This document shows, piece by piece, positions 54,719-63,741 of a stretch of 64,000 nt of DNA (position 1 is its first letter; the number at the start of each line of letters is the position of its first letter). The stretch comes from Marinobacter sp. ATCH36. Its GTDB lineage: Bacteria > Pseudomonadota > Gammaproteobacteria > Pseudomonadales > Oleiphilaceae. The notes beneath the pieces are model-generated. The model was not told the origin of the DNA. It did not search any database and was given only the letters and a program-made list of their open reading frames with translations. The stretch covers positions 1,054,001 through 1,118,000 of the forward strand of contig NZ_JAMJPL010000001.1 of NCBI RefSeq assembly GCF_023555055.1, given 5' to 3'. The position numbers were made by a program, and so were the translations under genes.

Positions 54719-55750
54719 TCATGACCCGCCATAAGCCAGCAGCGATTGGGCGGCCTCGAGAATCCGGCGGTGACTCTGCAGCTCCCGGCCGGCGCCACCG
54801 GCAATATGGCCCCATTCCGAGGAAAGGGCGACAAGGCCGGCCCCGGGCATTTGCCGTGCGTCTTCAGAGGCATCTTCCACGGTGAAGTAGAGGTCTGTTG
54901 TGCTGGGCATGAGTCGTGTGGGCATGGTTAGTTGCGCCAGGGCCTTGCCGTAGTCGCCCCGGAATACCGGGTTGTTGCTTATATCGCCCTGCTGCCAGGT
55001 ATCCAGAACGGCAAGCAGGTTGTTGGCGTCCTGGCCCAGGTGGTCCTCTTCCCAGAACGTTAGCAGTGCCTCGATGCAGTCGAATCCCAGCTCCCGCCAA
55101 CGCTCATGGCGAAAAAACGCCTGGGAATAGGCCCAGCCGGCGTACACGCGACCAAAGGCCCTGAGCCCCCGCTGTGGTGGTTTCTGGTAGTGGCCGGCCT
55201 GATAATCGGCGTCACAGGTCAATGCGGCTTTCACGCCCTCCAGAAATACCCGGTTGTGGGGATAGCAGCGCGCGGTGCAACAGCTGGCCAACACCGCCCG
55301 AACGTGATCCGGAAACAGGCAGCCCCACTGTAATGCCTGCATACCGCCCATGGACCAGCCCATCACCAGGGCGATGCTGGCACCTCCGAAAACCTCATCC
55401 ACCAGCCGCTTCTGCAGCATGACATTGTCGTAGAGGCTGACTGCGGGGAAATCCGGGCCGGCCTGTTGCCCGGGGGTATTTGAAGGCGATGAGGATTCCC
55501 CGGCGCCGAGCATGGAGGGAATAACGATGCAGTACCTATCAGGGTCGAGAGGGCTGTCGCTGCCAACCCACGGGTGGTTGCCGGCTGCTGCACCACCATA
55601 GTACGTGGGCAGCAGAATCAGGTTGTCTTTTGGTGCGTTAAGTTCTCCGACCTGGTGGTAGTGCAGGCGTGCTGAGTCCAGGGTTTTACCGCTGGAAAGG
55701 GTAAGGTCCCCGGCCTCAAAATCATCTTCAAGCCACTGCTGTACCGTCAT
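54719..55750 (-). CDS. MetX-like alpha/beta-fold hydrolase
   Basis: 343 residues of the homoserine acetyltransferase-like family: YHQVGELNAPKDNLILLPTYYGG, nucleophile elbow VMGWSMGGMQAL (Ser near 139), and a C-terminal SSEWGHIAGGAG with the likely catalytic His. No signal peptide. ATG 55750 has GGGAG 10 nt upstream; the 55804 start adds an unconserved stretch. It lies between glnT and the guanidine transporter. Which amide, ester or acyl substrate it uses is not evident; homoserine acylation is not supported by context. Confidence 0.75.
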   Translation of the reverse strand: MTVQQWLEDDFEAGDLTLSSGKTLDSARLHYHQVGELNAPKDNLILLPTYYGGAAAGNHPWVGSDSPLDPDRYCIVIPSMLGAGESSSPSNTPGQQAGPDFPAVSLYDNVMLQKRLVDEVFGGASIALVMGWSMGGMQALQWGCLFPDHVRAVLASCCTARCYPHNRVFLEGVKAALTCDADYQAGHYQKPPQRGLRAFGRVYAGWAYSQAFFRHERWRELGFDCIEALLTFWEEDHLGQDANNLLAVLDTWQQGDISNNPVFRGDYGKALAQLTMPTRLMPSTTDLYFTVEDASEDARQMPGAGLVALSSEWGHIAGGAGRELQSHRRILEAAQSLLAYGGS

Positions 55751-55878
55751 TTTCAGCATCTCCCGCCGGTTTGCTGTCAGGTTATGTACCTGCCTTTCCG
55801 GCAACTATATATACACACTGGCATGTATGTTGAATACCAGAGCTCTAGAAAGAAACGTGCCAGAAAAGAGGACTCAAG

Positions 55879-57237
55879 ATGACTGACCTGACCAACACCC
55901 AGGCCCTGAAACAAAAGCTTGCAGATGCCGGCGTCAAGTACGCCATCGCCAGCTATGTGGATATCCACGGCATCAGCAAAGGTAAATTTGTCCCTGTCGC
56001 TCACCTCGGCCAGATGATGGAAGGCTCCGAGCTCTACACCGGCGCCGCCCTGGACGGTGTGCCGCAGGACATCTCCGACGACGAAGTGGCTGCCATGCCG
56101 GATGCGGATGGCCTGGCTATCTGCCCATGGAACCGGCAGCTGGCCTGGTTTCCCGGTAACCTGTATCTCAATGGGGCGCCGTTCGAAGCCTGCTCGCGCA
56201 ATATTTTCCGTCGCCAGCTGGATGCCGCTGCAGACATGGGTTATCGCTTCAACCTGGGGATCGAAACCGAGTTTTTCCTGTTCAGGGAAACCGAAGACGG
56301 TGGCTTCGCCCCGCTGAGTGACCGCGATACTCTGGGTAAACCCTGCTACGACCCCCGCACGCTGATGGACAATTTGCCGATTGTGGACGAGCTGGTAGAC
56401 GCCATGAACGAGCTGGGCTGGGATGTTTATTCCTTTGACCACGAAGATGCCAACGGCCAGTTTGAAACCGACTTCAAATACGCCGATGGCCTTACCATGG
56501 CAGACCGCCTGGTGTTCTTCCGCATGATGGCCAATGAGATCGCCCGCAAGCACGGTGCCTTCGCCAGCTTCATGCCCAAACCCTTTGCTGACCGCACCGG
56601 CAGTGGCGCGCACTACAATATGTCCCTGGCAGACATTAAAACCGGCAAGAACCTGTTTGAGCCCAACGGCGATGACCTGCATAACTGCGGCATCAGCAAG
56701 ATTGCCTATCACTTCACCGCTGGCGTGCTGAAACACGGCGCTGCCATCAGTGCGGTGATCGCTCCCACGGTGAACAGCTACAAGCGTCTGGTGCGCCAGG
56801 GCAGCATGTCCGGTTCCACCTGGGCGCCGGTGTTCATGTGCTATGGCTCCAACAACCGCACCAACATGATCCGCATTCCCAGCATGGGCGGTCGCATTGA
56901 ATGCCGCGCGGCGGATATTGCATGCAATCCCTATCTGGGCAGTGCACTGATCCTGGCTGCCGGCCTGGAAGGCATTCGCGAGGGTCTGGATGCCGGCGAG
57001 CCGCATCACGAGAACATGTACAACTACAGCGACGCAGAGATCGCCGAACGGGGCATCGAGTACCTGCCTCGTAACCTGGGCGAGGCGGTGGAAGCTTTCG
57101 AGGCTGACCCGCTGGCCAAAGAGGTGTTCGGTGAGGCCATGTTCAACAGCTTTATCGATTACAAGAAAGGAGAGTGGGAGAGCTACCAGAACCACGTGTC
57201 TGAATGGGAAGTGGAGCGGTATCTGAAGATGTTCTAA
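55879..57237 (+). CDS. glnT: Type III glutamine synthetase family protein (GlnT)
   Basis: 452 residues, GlnT length. Visible catalytic-domain segments: GIETEFFLF, DHEDANGQFETDF, SGAHYNMSL, APTVNSYKRLV, NNRTNMIRIP and GGRIECRAADIACNPYL. GlnT can ligate ammonia to glutamate, or in related proteins another amine. Beside guanidine catabolism it may capture the ammonia released. A near sigma-54 element (TGGCATGTATGTTGAA, 55819-55834) lacks the -12 GC. It is divergent from the hydrolase with a 128-nt gap. Confidence 0.88.
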   Translation: MTDLTNTQALKQKLADAGVKYAIASYVDIHGISKGKFVPVAHLGQMMEGSELYTGAALDGVPQDISDDEVAAMPDADGLAICPWNRQLAWFPGNLYLNGAPFEACSRNIFRRQLDAAADMGYRFNLGIETEFFLFRETEDGGFAPLSDRDTLGKPCYDPRTLMDNLPIVDELVDAMNELGWDVYSFDHEDANGQFETDFKYADGLTMADRLVFFRMMANEIARKHGAFASFMPKPFADRTGSGAHYNMSLADIKTGKNLFEPNGDDLHNCGISKIAYHFTAGVLKHGAAISAVIAPTVNSYKRLVRQGSMSGSTWAPVFMCYGSNNRTNMIRIPSMGGRIECRAADIACNPYLGSALILAAGLEGIREGLDAGEPHHENMYNYSDAEIAERGIEYLPRNLGEAVEAFEADPLAKEVFGEAMFNSFIDYKKGEWESYQNHVSEWEVERYLKMF

Positions 57238-57258
57238 CGTCGGAGTTTGGCTCTAACC

Positions 57259-57452
57259 GCGCTGTCGGGTGGGGCTGTCCTCAGGGGCACGCTGTTAATA
57301 CGTCCGTGTACGCTTGACGAAAACCTGCAAGCAGGTCCAGTCAGCAATCACAGATTGCTGCCGTTCGTCTGTCGCATGAAGCTTCGCTTCATAAACGCTC
57401 GGCCTCACCCATGTTTTCGACATCCCCTGAAAGGGCTCCCACCCGCCAGCGC
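57259..57452 (-). repeat. Structured intergenic repeat, copy E, expanded
   Basis: On the minus strand this matches copy A (core segment TACACGGACGTATTAACAGC). The outer arms (57259-57287 with 57424-57452) are imperfect. CGAAAAC and GTTTTCG close an apical stem as in copy A, but the GG turn is replaced by about 90 nt holding three successive hairpins: CCTGC-AA-GCAGG, CAGCAATC-ACA-GATTGCTG and ATGAAGC-TTC-GCTTCAT. It lies between the convergent glnT and tetR genes. Confidence 0.75.
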
Positions 57453-57494
57453 TAATGCGGAGTTGCCTACAACTGTGACGGGCATTGTTCTTCG

Positions 57495-58106
57495 CTATTT
57501 CTTTCCGAGCAATGCCCAGAACTGTCTCTGGAAAAAGGGCGCTTCCCGCTTCAGCGAAAACAGTTTGGGCGCAAACAACCACGTCTGAGTAATGCCCATG
57601 AGATAGGTATAGCTCAACAGACCCAGGTCTTTGGGGGCTTCTTCCGTGGTGATTGAACCATGCTCTACCGCCTGCCCCACCAGATCCCGGAACAACCCGA
57701 TAATAGACTTCGTTAGCGCCCGCTCCCGTTTGAGCGTGCGGCTCATGGCATCCGTTAGCTCGGTCTTGTTCAACAGAATCTCGAACGACTGCCGGTATTG
57801 CCTGTTATTGGCCAGCAGCCCCAGCCACTGCTCAATAAACCGGTCCATCGCCTCAACCGGCGTCTCACGCATAGCGTCGCACTCGGCAACCAGCACTTCG
57901 AGGGGTTCCTGGGAATAGGCGAGCACCGCTTCGTATAAATCGTCCTTGTTCTGGAAATGCCAGTAAATCGGCCCACGGCTGCAACCCGCTTCTTTGGCAA
58001 TACGGCTCAGGGTAGTGAGGGAATAGCCATCCCGACTGAACAATGTTAACGCGGCTTCGAGAACCATCTGGCGGGTTTTCTCAGCATCTTCCTTGGTACG
58101 ACGCAT
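57495..58106 (-). CDS. TetR/AcrR-family transcriptional regulator
   Basis: 203 residues: N-terminal HTH (about 8-56, LTTLSRIAKEAGCSRGPIYWHFQNKDDLYEAVL) and a C-terminal ligand domain with the AcrR/TtgR-type pattern (SQEPLEVL, YTYLMGITQTWLF). Such regulators normally flank RND efflux genes, yet none is adjacent. It sits between glnT and the guanidine operon. It may regulate either neighbour or a distant efflux system. Confidence 0.85.
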   Translation of the reverse strand: MRRTKEDAEKTRQMVLEAALTLFSRDGYSLTTLSRIAKEAGCSRGPIYWHFQNKDDLYEAVLAYSQEPLEVLVAECDAMRETPVEAMDRFIEQWLGLLANNRQYRQSFEILLNKTELTDAMSRTLKRERALTKSIIGLFRDLVGQAVEHGSITTEEAPKDLGLLSYTYLMGITQTWLFAPKLFSLKREAPFFQRQFWALLGKK

Positions 58107-58140
58107 GAATCTTTTAGTCTCCAGTTAACTGTGCGGCTCG

Positions 58141-58255
58141 GGGTTGGTGTGGGGAGGCCTTTCCAAAACTGTACGGAGCCATGGATGGCGGAGTCCAAGC
58201 GTCACATGGATGTGCCGAAGGAGCGTGTTTTGGAAAGGCCTCCCCACACCAACCT
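58141..58255 (+). repeat. Structured intergenic repeat, copy D
   Basis: A perfect 28-bp inverted repeat (58142-58169 with 58227-58254) is extended by a G-U pair (58141 with 58255). The core has CGGAGCCATGGATGGCGGAG as in B and C, but its second hairpin has decayed. It lies 34 nt before the tetR start and downstream of the terminator of the guanidine operon. Confidence 0.88.
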
Positions 58256-58267
58256 ACTCCAAAGCCA

Positions 58268-58296
58268 ACAAAAAAGGGCACGAGTATCGTGCCCTT
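58268..58296 (-). terminator. Terminator of the guanidine operon
   Basis: On the minus strand a 10-bp stem (58274-58283 with 58287-58296) with a 3-nt loop is followed by T6. It lies 30 nt after the binding-protein stop. Confidence 0.9.
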
Positions 58297-58326
58297 CGGT
58301 AACTAATCAGGCAAGCAAAGAGATCA

Positions 58327-59394
58327 TCAGATCTCGTCGTCAGCCGCCATCTGCATAAAGCTGTCGTTAAACCGCAGCTTCACATTGCTTGAGTCGCCCA
58401 TGATGGAACCATCCGGGAACTCAATGCCCACAAAATCCGGACTCATGGCACCCTGGCCCAGCAGGCCCTTGTCGAAGGAGAACTGACGAACGCTGTCCAT
58501 GGCCTCCCGGGCCTCGTCGCTGCGGATAAACTCCACCGAATTTTCCGGCTTCCAGAACATCTTCATGCCAGCCAGCTGCGCTTCATAACCGGCCTGGTCA
58601 GTACCGGAGATTTCACCGAGAAATGCGCGAGCCTCGTCGCCCTCTTCAGAGTCGGACGCGAGAATGCTCATGGTTTCATACCAGGCACCAACAAGAGCCT
58701 TGCCCAGTTTCGGGTTGTCTTCCAGCGTTTCGGTGTTTACCAGCGTCAGATCCTTGATGTGGCCCGGAATCTGGCTGGAATCGAACAGCGGCGTTGCGCC
58801 CGGATAATTGGCGACTTCGGTCAGCAGCGGGTTCCAGGTGGCCACATGGCGCACATCGTCGGTCTGGAAGGCGGCGATCAGATCCGCGTCGGAGATATTC
58901 ATTACATCCAGATCCTGCTCGGACAAGCCGACACTTTCCAACGCCCGGGCCAGCAGATAATGGGACACCGACAGCTCCACCAGATGCACGGTCTCGCCTT
59001 CCAGTTCCTCAATGGATGTCGCGTCCTTGGACACCAGGCCGTCGTTGGCGTTGGAGTAGTCGCCGACAATCAGCGCCGTGGTGTCCAGGCCGGACGCGGC
59101 GGGAATCGACAAGCCATCCATGCTGGTAGCTACCACGCCATCGAACTGACCGGCGGTGTACTGGTTGATGGATTCGATGTAGTCGTTCACCTGCACGATA
59201 TCGACTTCGATATCGTACTTGTCGGCCCACTTCTTCATGATTCCGTAGTCTTCGGCGTACTGCCAGGGAACCCAGCCCGCGTAGATGGTCCAGGCGATGC
59301 TGAAGGAATCCTTTTCCTCGGCGAGGGCGCCCATGGAAATGGAGGCCGTTAACAGCCCGGCCGCCAGGCGTTTGCTCAAGTCAGATGTTTTCAT
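58327..59394 (-). CDS. ABC transporter substrate-binding protein of the guanidine operon
   Basis: 355 residues with a signal peptide (cleavage near GALAEE) and the NMT1-type binding fold (FSIAWTIYAGWVPWQYAEDYGIMKKWADKYDIEV; QFDGVVATSMDGLSIPAA). Family members are annotated as urea-binding proteins next to urea carboxylase. Here it is the last gene of the operon with the carboxylase, 70 nt after it, and the matching permease and ATPase lie 4 kb away under the guanidine riboswitch. Guanidinium is the likely ligand; aromatic and acidic residues (W18-type WTIYAGWVPW, D, E) could form the pocket, but this is not proven. Confidence 0.85.
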   Translation of the reverse strand: MKTSDLSKRLAAGLLTASISMGALAEEKDSFSIAWTIYAGWVPWQYAEDYGIMKKWADKYDIEVDIVQVNDYIESINQYTAGQFDGVVATSMDGLSIPAASGLDTTALIVGDYSNANDGLVSKDATSIEELEGETVHLVELSVSHYLLARALESVGLSEQDLDVMNISDADLIAAFQTDDVRHVATWNPLLTEVANYPGATPLFDSSQIPGHIKDLTLVNTETLEDNPKLGKALVGAWYETMSILASDSEEGDEARAFLGEISGTDQAGYEAQLAGMKMFWKPENSVEFIRSDEAREAMDSVRQFSFDKGLLGQGAMSPDFVGIEFPDGSIMGDSSNVKLRFNDSFMQMAADDEI

Positions 59395-59464
59395 GGTGTC
59401 TCTCCTCGGGCCTTGCCCGTGTTTACAGGTTTGGTCTTTTTTCAGGTTGTGATGGTTGTTGGCA

Positions 59465-62400
59465 CTACTCGTTATTCTCTTCGACGATCACCACCGGCGT
59501 GCCGGGTGATACCGCCTGACCCGCTTCGCGGCGCACGTCTACCACGCGACCGGAGACCGGGCTCAACAATTCGATCTCCATCTTCATGGACTCAATCACC
59601 GCCACCGGTCGCTGCGCCTCGATGGTGTCGCCGGGGCTGACCAGGCATTCCCACAGATTGCCGGCCACATGGCTTTCCACAGCGTGCTGGCCGGCGGGCA
59701 GGTTGGTGATGTCATCCTCACCGGTGTCTTCCATGGGCGCTTCGGAGCTGAAATTGATCTGGCCGGATTCGATCCAGCGCTGCAGTTCTTCGTCGAAGGC
59801 CTGTTTGCGCTTGCCGGTGAAGGTCTGGATCTCGTCATCGTTATCCGCCAGAAACTGCTCGTAGTCCTTGAGGTTGAAGCGGGTTTCCTCGATACGGATC
59901 GGGTAGTCGCCGTTGGGGAAGTCCCGGCGGATCTGTTGTAACTCTTCGGCGCTGACCTCGTAGAAACGCACCTGGTCGAAGAACCTCAGCAGCCAGGGTT
60001 TGCCGGGCTCGAAATAGTCGGTGGTGCGGTAACGGTTCCACATCTGCAGGGTGCGGCCGACAAACTGGTAGCCACCGGGGCCTTCCATGCCGTAGATGCA
60101 CAGGTAGGCGCCGCCGATGCCCACGGAGTTTTCCGCCGTCCAGGTGCGGGCCGGGTTGTATTTGGTGGTGACCAGGCGATGGCGCGGGTCCAGCGGCGTG
60201 GCAACTGGTGCGCCCAGGTAGACATCCCCCAGGCCCATCACCAGGTAGCTCGCTTCGAACACAGTCTTTTTCACTTCATCGATGCTGCCCAGCCCGTTAA
60301 TACGGCGGATAAACTCCAGGTTGCTCGGACACCAGGGCGCATCTTTACGCACCGACTGCATGTACTTGGCAATGGCGGTCTGGCAGGCCTCGTCGTCCCA
60401 GGACAGGGGCAGGTGCACGATGCGCGCGGGGACGTCCCATTCCGGCTGTTTTTCCAGTTCCTTTTCGGCGCTGATTAGCAGATTCAGCAGCGTGCGCTGG
60501 TTCAGCTTCTGGCTGTCGTAGTGCACCTGCAGGGAGCGGATGCCCGGTGTCAGTTCCAGGATGGCGTGGTGGTTCTGCTCCCGTAACCACAGCATCAGCG
60601 CATGGGCCCGGAAGCGCAGGCGGATATCCAGTTCCATGGGGCCGTATTCCACCAGCACGTAGTTGTCGCCGGCGGCCCGATAAACCACACCGGTTTCATG
60701 GTCGTCGGTGCTCAACGCATCGAGAATCGGGGTTTCCGGTTTGATGGGGGTGATATGGGCGGTGGCGGCGGTCAGCGTGGCCACGGATTCGTCCAGGGCT
60801 TCCCGCAGCGCAACGGCCTGGTTCTGACAGACCGCTACGAATTGCACCTTGTCGCCGGCCTTGAGCTGACCCAGTTTCCAGAGGTCGGCGCTGATCACCG
60901 TCACCGGGCACACGAAGCCACCCAGGCTCGGGCCGTCGGGGCCGAGAATCACCGGCATATCGCCGGTGAAATCTACAGTGCCTACCGCGTAGGCATTGTC
61001 GTGGATGTTGGAGGGGTGCATGCCGGCCTCGCCGCCATCGCTGCGGGCCCATTCCGGTTTCGGGCCAATCAGGCGAACGCCGGTGCGGCTGGAGTTGTAG
61101 TGGATTTCCCATTCACTGGCAAAGAAGGTGTCGATGTCCTGGCCGGTGAAGTAGTCGGGCGCTCCATGGGGGCCGTAGGTCACATGCAGTTTCCAGGACT
61201 TGCGGATCGATGGTTTCAGCTCGTTGGGCAGTCTGGTGGCAGTGACGGGCCTGGCGTCATTCAAGGCCAGCACATCGCCGGCCCGCAGGGCCCGTCCACA
61301 GTGGCCACCAAACTGCCCAAGCGTGAATGTGGAGCAGGACGTCAGGTATTGCGGGCAATCAAGGCCGCCCCGGAACAGTACATGGGCACGGGCGCCGCCT
61401 TCGGTGGTGGCACCCAGCTTCAGAATCGCGCCGGCGGGTACGTCAATCACCTGCCAGAAGGCCACTGGCTCGTCATTCAGGGTGGCGTCCAGGCTGGCGC
61501 CAGTCAGGACAATCTGGGTGGCCCGGTTGAAACTGAGCACCGGTCCTTTGAGGGTAATTTCCAGCCCGGGCGCACCCTCCGGATTGCCCAGCAAGCGATT
61601 CCCCAGGCGGAAGGAATAACTGTCGAACGGACCGGAGGGGGGCACACCGATTTCCCAGTAACCGATGCGGCCCGGGTAGTCCTGAATCGTGGTCAGGGTG
61701 CCACCGCTGAGGACGTCTACGGTCGCGGGTCGGTAATCAAATTCGTTCAGGGTGCGGGTGAACAGCCGACTTTCTACAAAGCGCGGGTCATCCAGAACCT
61801 GGCGGACGTATTTCAGATTCGTTTCGATGCCGTAGAGCTGGCTGTCGTCCAGGGCACTGATCAAGCGCTGGCGAGCCGTTTCCCGATCCGGCTCGTGCAC
61901 AATCACCTTGGCCAGCATGGGATCGAAAAGGGGCGAGACTTCAGTCCCCGGCTGAATCCAGGTGTCTATGCGCAGGTCGTCGTCATCCGGCCAGGCCACG
62001 TTGGTTAGCAACCCGGCGCCGGGTTGGAAATCCTTGTTGGGATCTTCGGCATAGATCCGGGCCTGAATGGCGTGGCCGGAAGGCCTGAGCTTGCCTTCCA
62101 GCTCTGCCAGATCCGCCAGGGTGCCGGCGCCCAGTTCCACCATCCAGCGCACCAGGTCGACGCTGTATACCTGCTCGGTCACGCCGTGCTCTACCTGTAA
62201 GCGGGTGTTCACTTCCAGGAAGTAGAATTCAGTAGTGTCCGGGTCGTAGATGAACTCCACGGTACCGGCACTGCGGTAGTCAATGCTTTCCCCAAGCTGG
62301 CGAGCAGTGGCGTGCATGCGGGTGCGGACATCGTCGGTCAGCCCCGGCGCCGGTGCTTCCTCGATCACCTTCTGGTTGCGGCGCTGGGCGGAGCAGTCAC

Positions 62401-63100
62401 GCTCACCCAGGGCCAGAACCTGACCGGCACCGTCGCCAAACAGCTGCACTTCGATGTGGCGGGCATGCTCCACGAATTTTTCCAGGAACACGCCGCTGTT
62501 GCTGAAGTTGTTCTGGCTCAGGCGCTGGACCGATTCGAAGCTTTTGCTCAGATCCCCGGCGCTGTAACAGCGGGACATGCCAATGCCGCCGCCACCGGCG
62601 GTGCTTTTCAGCATCACCGGGTAGCCGATGGTGTCGGCGGCTTTCAGGGCTTCGTCCAGGTCGGTCAGCAGGCCAGTACCGGGTAACAGCGGCACGCCAG
62701 CTTCCTCGGCCAGGGCCCGGGCGGTGTGCTTGAGACCGAATTGCTCCATCTGTTCCGGCGTTGGGCCAAGGAATACAACACCCTCAGCGTCGCAACGACG
62801 GGCAAAGTCGGCATTCTCACTGAGAAAACCATAGCCGGGATGGATCGCACCGGCACCACTCTTGCGGATCACCTCGAACAACTTGTCCTGTTCCAGATAG
62901 GTCGCGGCCGCCGAACCTTCGCCCAGCGAATACGCCTCGTCCGCTTGGCGCACATGCAGGGAATCTGCGTCCGCTTCGTTATAGACCACCACCGAGGTAA
63001 TGCCCATGGCCCGCAGGGTACGGATCACCCGGCAGGCGATGGCGCCGCGGTTGGCAATCAGAACTTTGTCGGGGTTATTGAGGGCGCCGTTCAGCTCCAT
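59465..63100 (-). CDS. uca: Urea/guanidine carboxylase (biotin-dependent, probably guanidine carboxylase)
   Basis: 1211 residues: biotin carboxylase domain (about 9-455, [27 protein letters not shown]), carboxyltransferase domains (about 470-1095, [18 protein letters not shown]), and C-terminal biotinyl domain with the [13 protein letters not shown] lysine. ATP-dependent carboxylation of urea gives allophanate; of guanidine gives carboxyguanidine. No allophanate hydrolase follows. Two DUF1989 genes precede it and the linked transporter has a guanidine-I riboswitch, so guanidine carboxylase is preferred. The ATG overlaps the upstream gene by 10 nt. Confidence 0.93.
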   Translation of the reverse strand: MELNGALNNPDKVLIANRGAIACRVIRTLRAMGITSVVVYNEADADSLHVRQADEAYSLGEGSAAATYLEQDKLFEVIRKSGAGAIHPGYGFLSENADFARRCDAEGVVFLGPTPEQMEQFGLKHTARALAEEAGVPLLPGTGLLTDLDEALKAADTIGYPVMLKSTAGGGGIGMSRCYSAGDLSKSFESVQRLSQNNFSNSGVFLEKFVEHARHIEVQLFGDGAGQVLALGERDCSAQRRNQKVIEEAPAPGLTDDVRTRMHATARQLGESIDYRSAGTVEFIYDPDTTEFYFLEVNTRLQVEHGVTEQVYSVDLVRWMVELGAGTLADLAELEGKLRPSGHAIQARIYAEDPNKDFQPGAGLLTNVAWPDDDDLRIDTWIQPGTEVSPLFDPMLAKVIVHEPDRETARQRLISALDDSQLYGIETNLKYVRQVLDDPRFVESRLFTRTLNEFDYRPATVDVLSGGTLTTIQDYPGRIGYWEIGVPPSGPFDSYSFRLGNRLLGNPEGAPGLEITLKGPVLSFNRATQIVLTGASLDATLNDEPVAFWQVIDVPAGAILKLGATTEGGARAHVLFRGGLDCPQYLTSCSTFTLGQFGGHCGRALRAGDVLALNDARPVTATRLPNELKPSIRKSWKLHVTYGPHGAPDYFTGQDIDTFFASEWEIHYNSSRTGVRLIGPKPEWARSDGGEAGMHPSNIHDNAYAVGTVDFTGDMPVILGPDGPSLGGFVCPVTVISADLWKLGQLKAGDKVQFVAVCQNQAVALREALDESVATLTAATAHITPIKPETPILDALSTDDHETGVVYRAAGDNYVLVEYGPMELDIRLRFRAHALMLWLREQNHHAILELTPGIRSLQVHYDSQKLNQRTLLNLLISAEKELEKQPEWDVPARIVHLPLSWDDEACQTAIAKYMQSVRKDAPWCPSNLEFIRRINGLGSIDEVKKTVFEASYLVMGLGDVYLGAPVATPLDPRHRLVTTKYNPARTWTAENSVGIGGAYLCIYGMEGPGGYQFVGRTLQMWNRYRTTDYFEPGKPWLLRFFDQVRFYEVSAEELQQIRRDFPNGDYPIRIEETRFNLKDYEQFLADNDDEIQTFTGKRKQAFDEELQRWIESGQINFSSEAPMEDTGEDDITNLPAGQHAVESHVAGNLWECLVSPGDTIEAQRPVAVIESMKMEIELLSPVSGRVVDVRREAGQAVSPGTPVVIVEENNE

Positions 63101-63729
63101 ACCAGCACCTCGATCGGTGTCGGGTTCCAGCCGTTGCAGGGGTTGTTCAGCTGCGGGCAGTTGGAAATCATTACCAGCACGTCCATTGCCGCTTTCAGTT
63201 CCACGTACTTGCCAGCGTCGGAAATGCCGTCTTCAAAGGTCAGGCCCCCGTCGGCGGTCACCGGTACGTTCATGAAGAAGTTGATGTTGTGGGTGATGTC
63301 CCGCTTGGTCATTCCCAGCTCTTCGTGCTCGGTAACGGCCACCAGCCAGCTGTCGCGGCAGGCGTGCATGCACTTTTTCTCCAGGGCATAACGGGTGGTG
63401 TTGCTCTCTGCCGCGCAGGCGCCGCCCAGGGTGTCGTGGCGGCCGCAGGTGTCGGCGGTAATCTCCAGCATCACGTTGTTTTCCGAAGACATCAGCTTAG
63501 AGCCGGCGGTCAGATACACATTGCCCTGCTCGCGGATGGTGTCCACGGCGCTGTAACGCTCGGTGGGGTTGTGGGCGTTATAGAACAGGGTGTCGGCGGC
63601 CTGGTTGCCCTCCAGGTCGAGAATGCGGACGGTCTCGCCGGCCTTCACCACTTTGAGGAAATACTCGCCCGCCGGCACGGTTTCACGAAAGGCGGCGTTG
63701 TCGGGTGTCAGTGCACTTTGTTTAATCAT
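63091..63729 (-). CDS. DUF1989 protein, likely carboxyguanidine deiminase subunit (UAAP2)
   Basis: 212 residues with the urea-carboxylase-associated DUF1989 features: [53 protein letters not shown] and [11 protein letters not shown]. Cys and His residues in the [11 protein letters not shown] segment suggest a metal or catalytic site. Members occur as pairs (CgdA and CgdB), which convert carboxyguanidine to allophanate. It overlaps the carboxylase start by 10 nt and follows its partner by 12 nt. Confidence 0.85.
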   Translation of the reverse strand: MIKQSALTPDNAAFRETVPAGEYFLKVVKAGETVRILDLEGNQAADTLFYNAHNPTERYSAVDTIREQGNVYLTAGSKLMSSENNVMLEITADTCGRHDTLGGACAAESNTTRYALEKKCMHACRDSWLVAVTEHEELGMTKRDITHNINFFMNVPVTADGGLTFEDGISDAGKYVELKAAMDVLVMISNCPQLNNPCNGWNPTPIEVLVWS

Positions 63730-63741
63730 TTCCGGCCTCCG

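Noticed and set aside
54719..55750. Homoserine O-acetyltransferase (metX)
   Set aside because: Fold matches, but the neighbourhood is nitrogen metabolism and no methionine gene is nearby, so only the family name is given.
55819..55834. Sigma-54 promoter for glnT
   Set aside because: TGGCATGTATGTTGAA keeps the -24 GG but lacks the GC at -12, which is essential, so it is not annotated as a promoter.
55777..57195. 472-codon open frame antisense to glnT
   Set aside because: It mirrors the glnT reading frame, has no recognisable motif, and glnT itself is fully conserved. Long antisense frames are common in GC-rich DNA.
57238..57494. tRNA or small RNA gene after glnT because of several hairpins
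   Set aside because: No cloverleaf or T-loop sequence; the outer parts match repeat copy A, so it is called copy E.
59395..59464. Second guanidine riboswitch before the binding-protein gene
   Set aside because: The gap is only 70 nt and contains none of the aptamer blocks.
60602..62008. 468-codon open frame antisense to the carboxylase
   Set aside because: No domain or start-site support; overlaps conserved carboxyltransferase sequence.
59465..63100. Urea amidolyase system
   Set aside because: No allophanate hydrolase domain in the protein or gene downstream; the guanidine-I riboswitch and DUF1989 pair favour guanidine.
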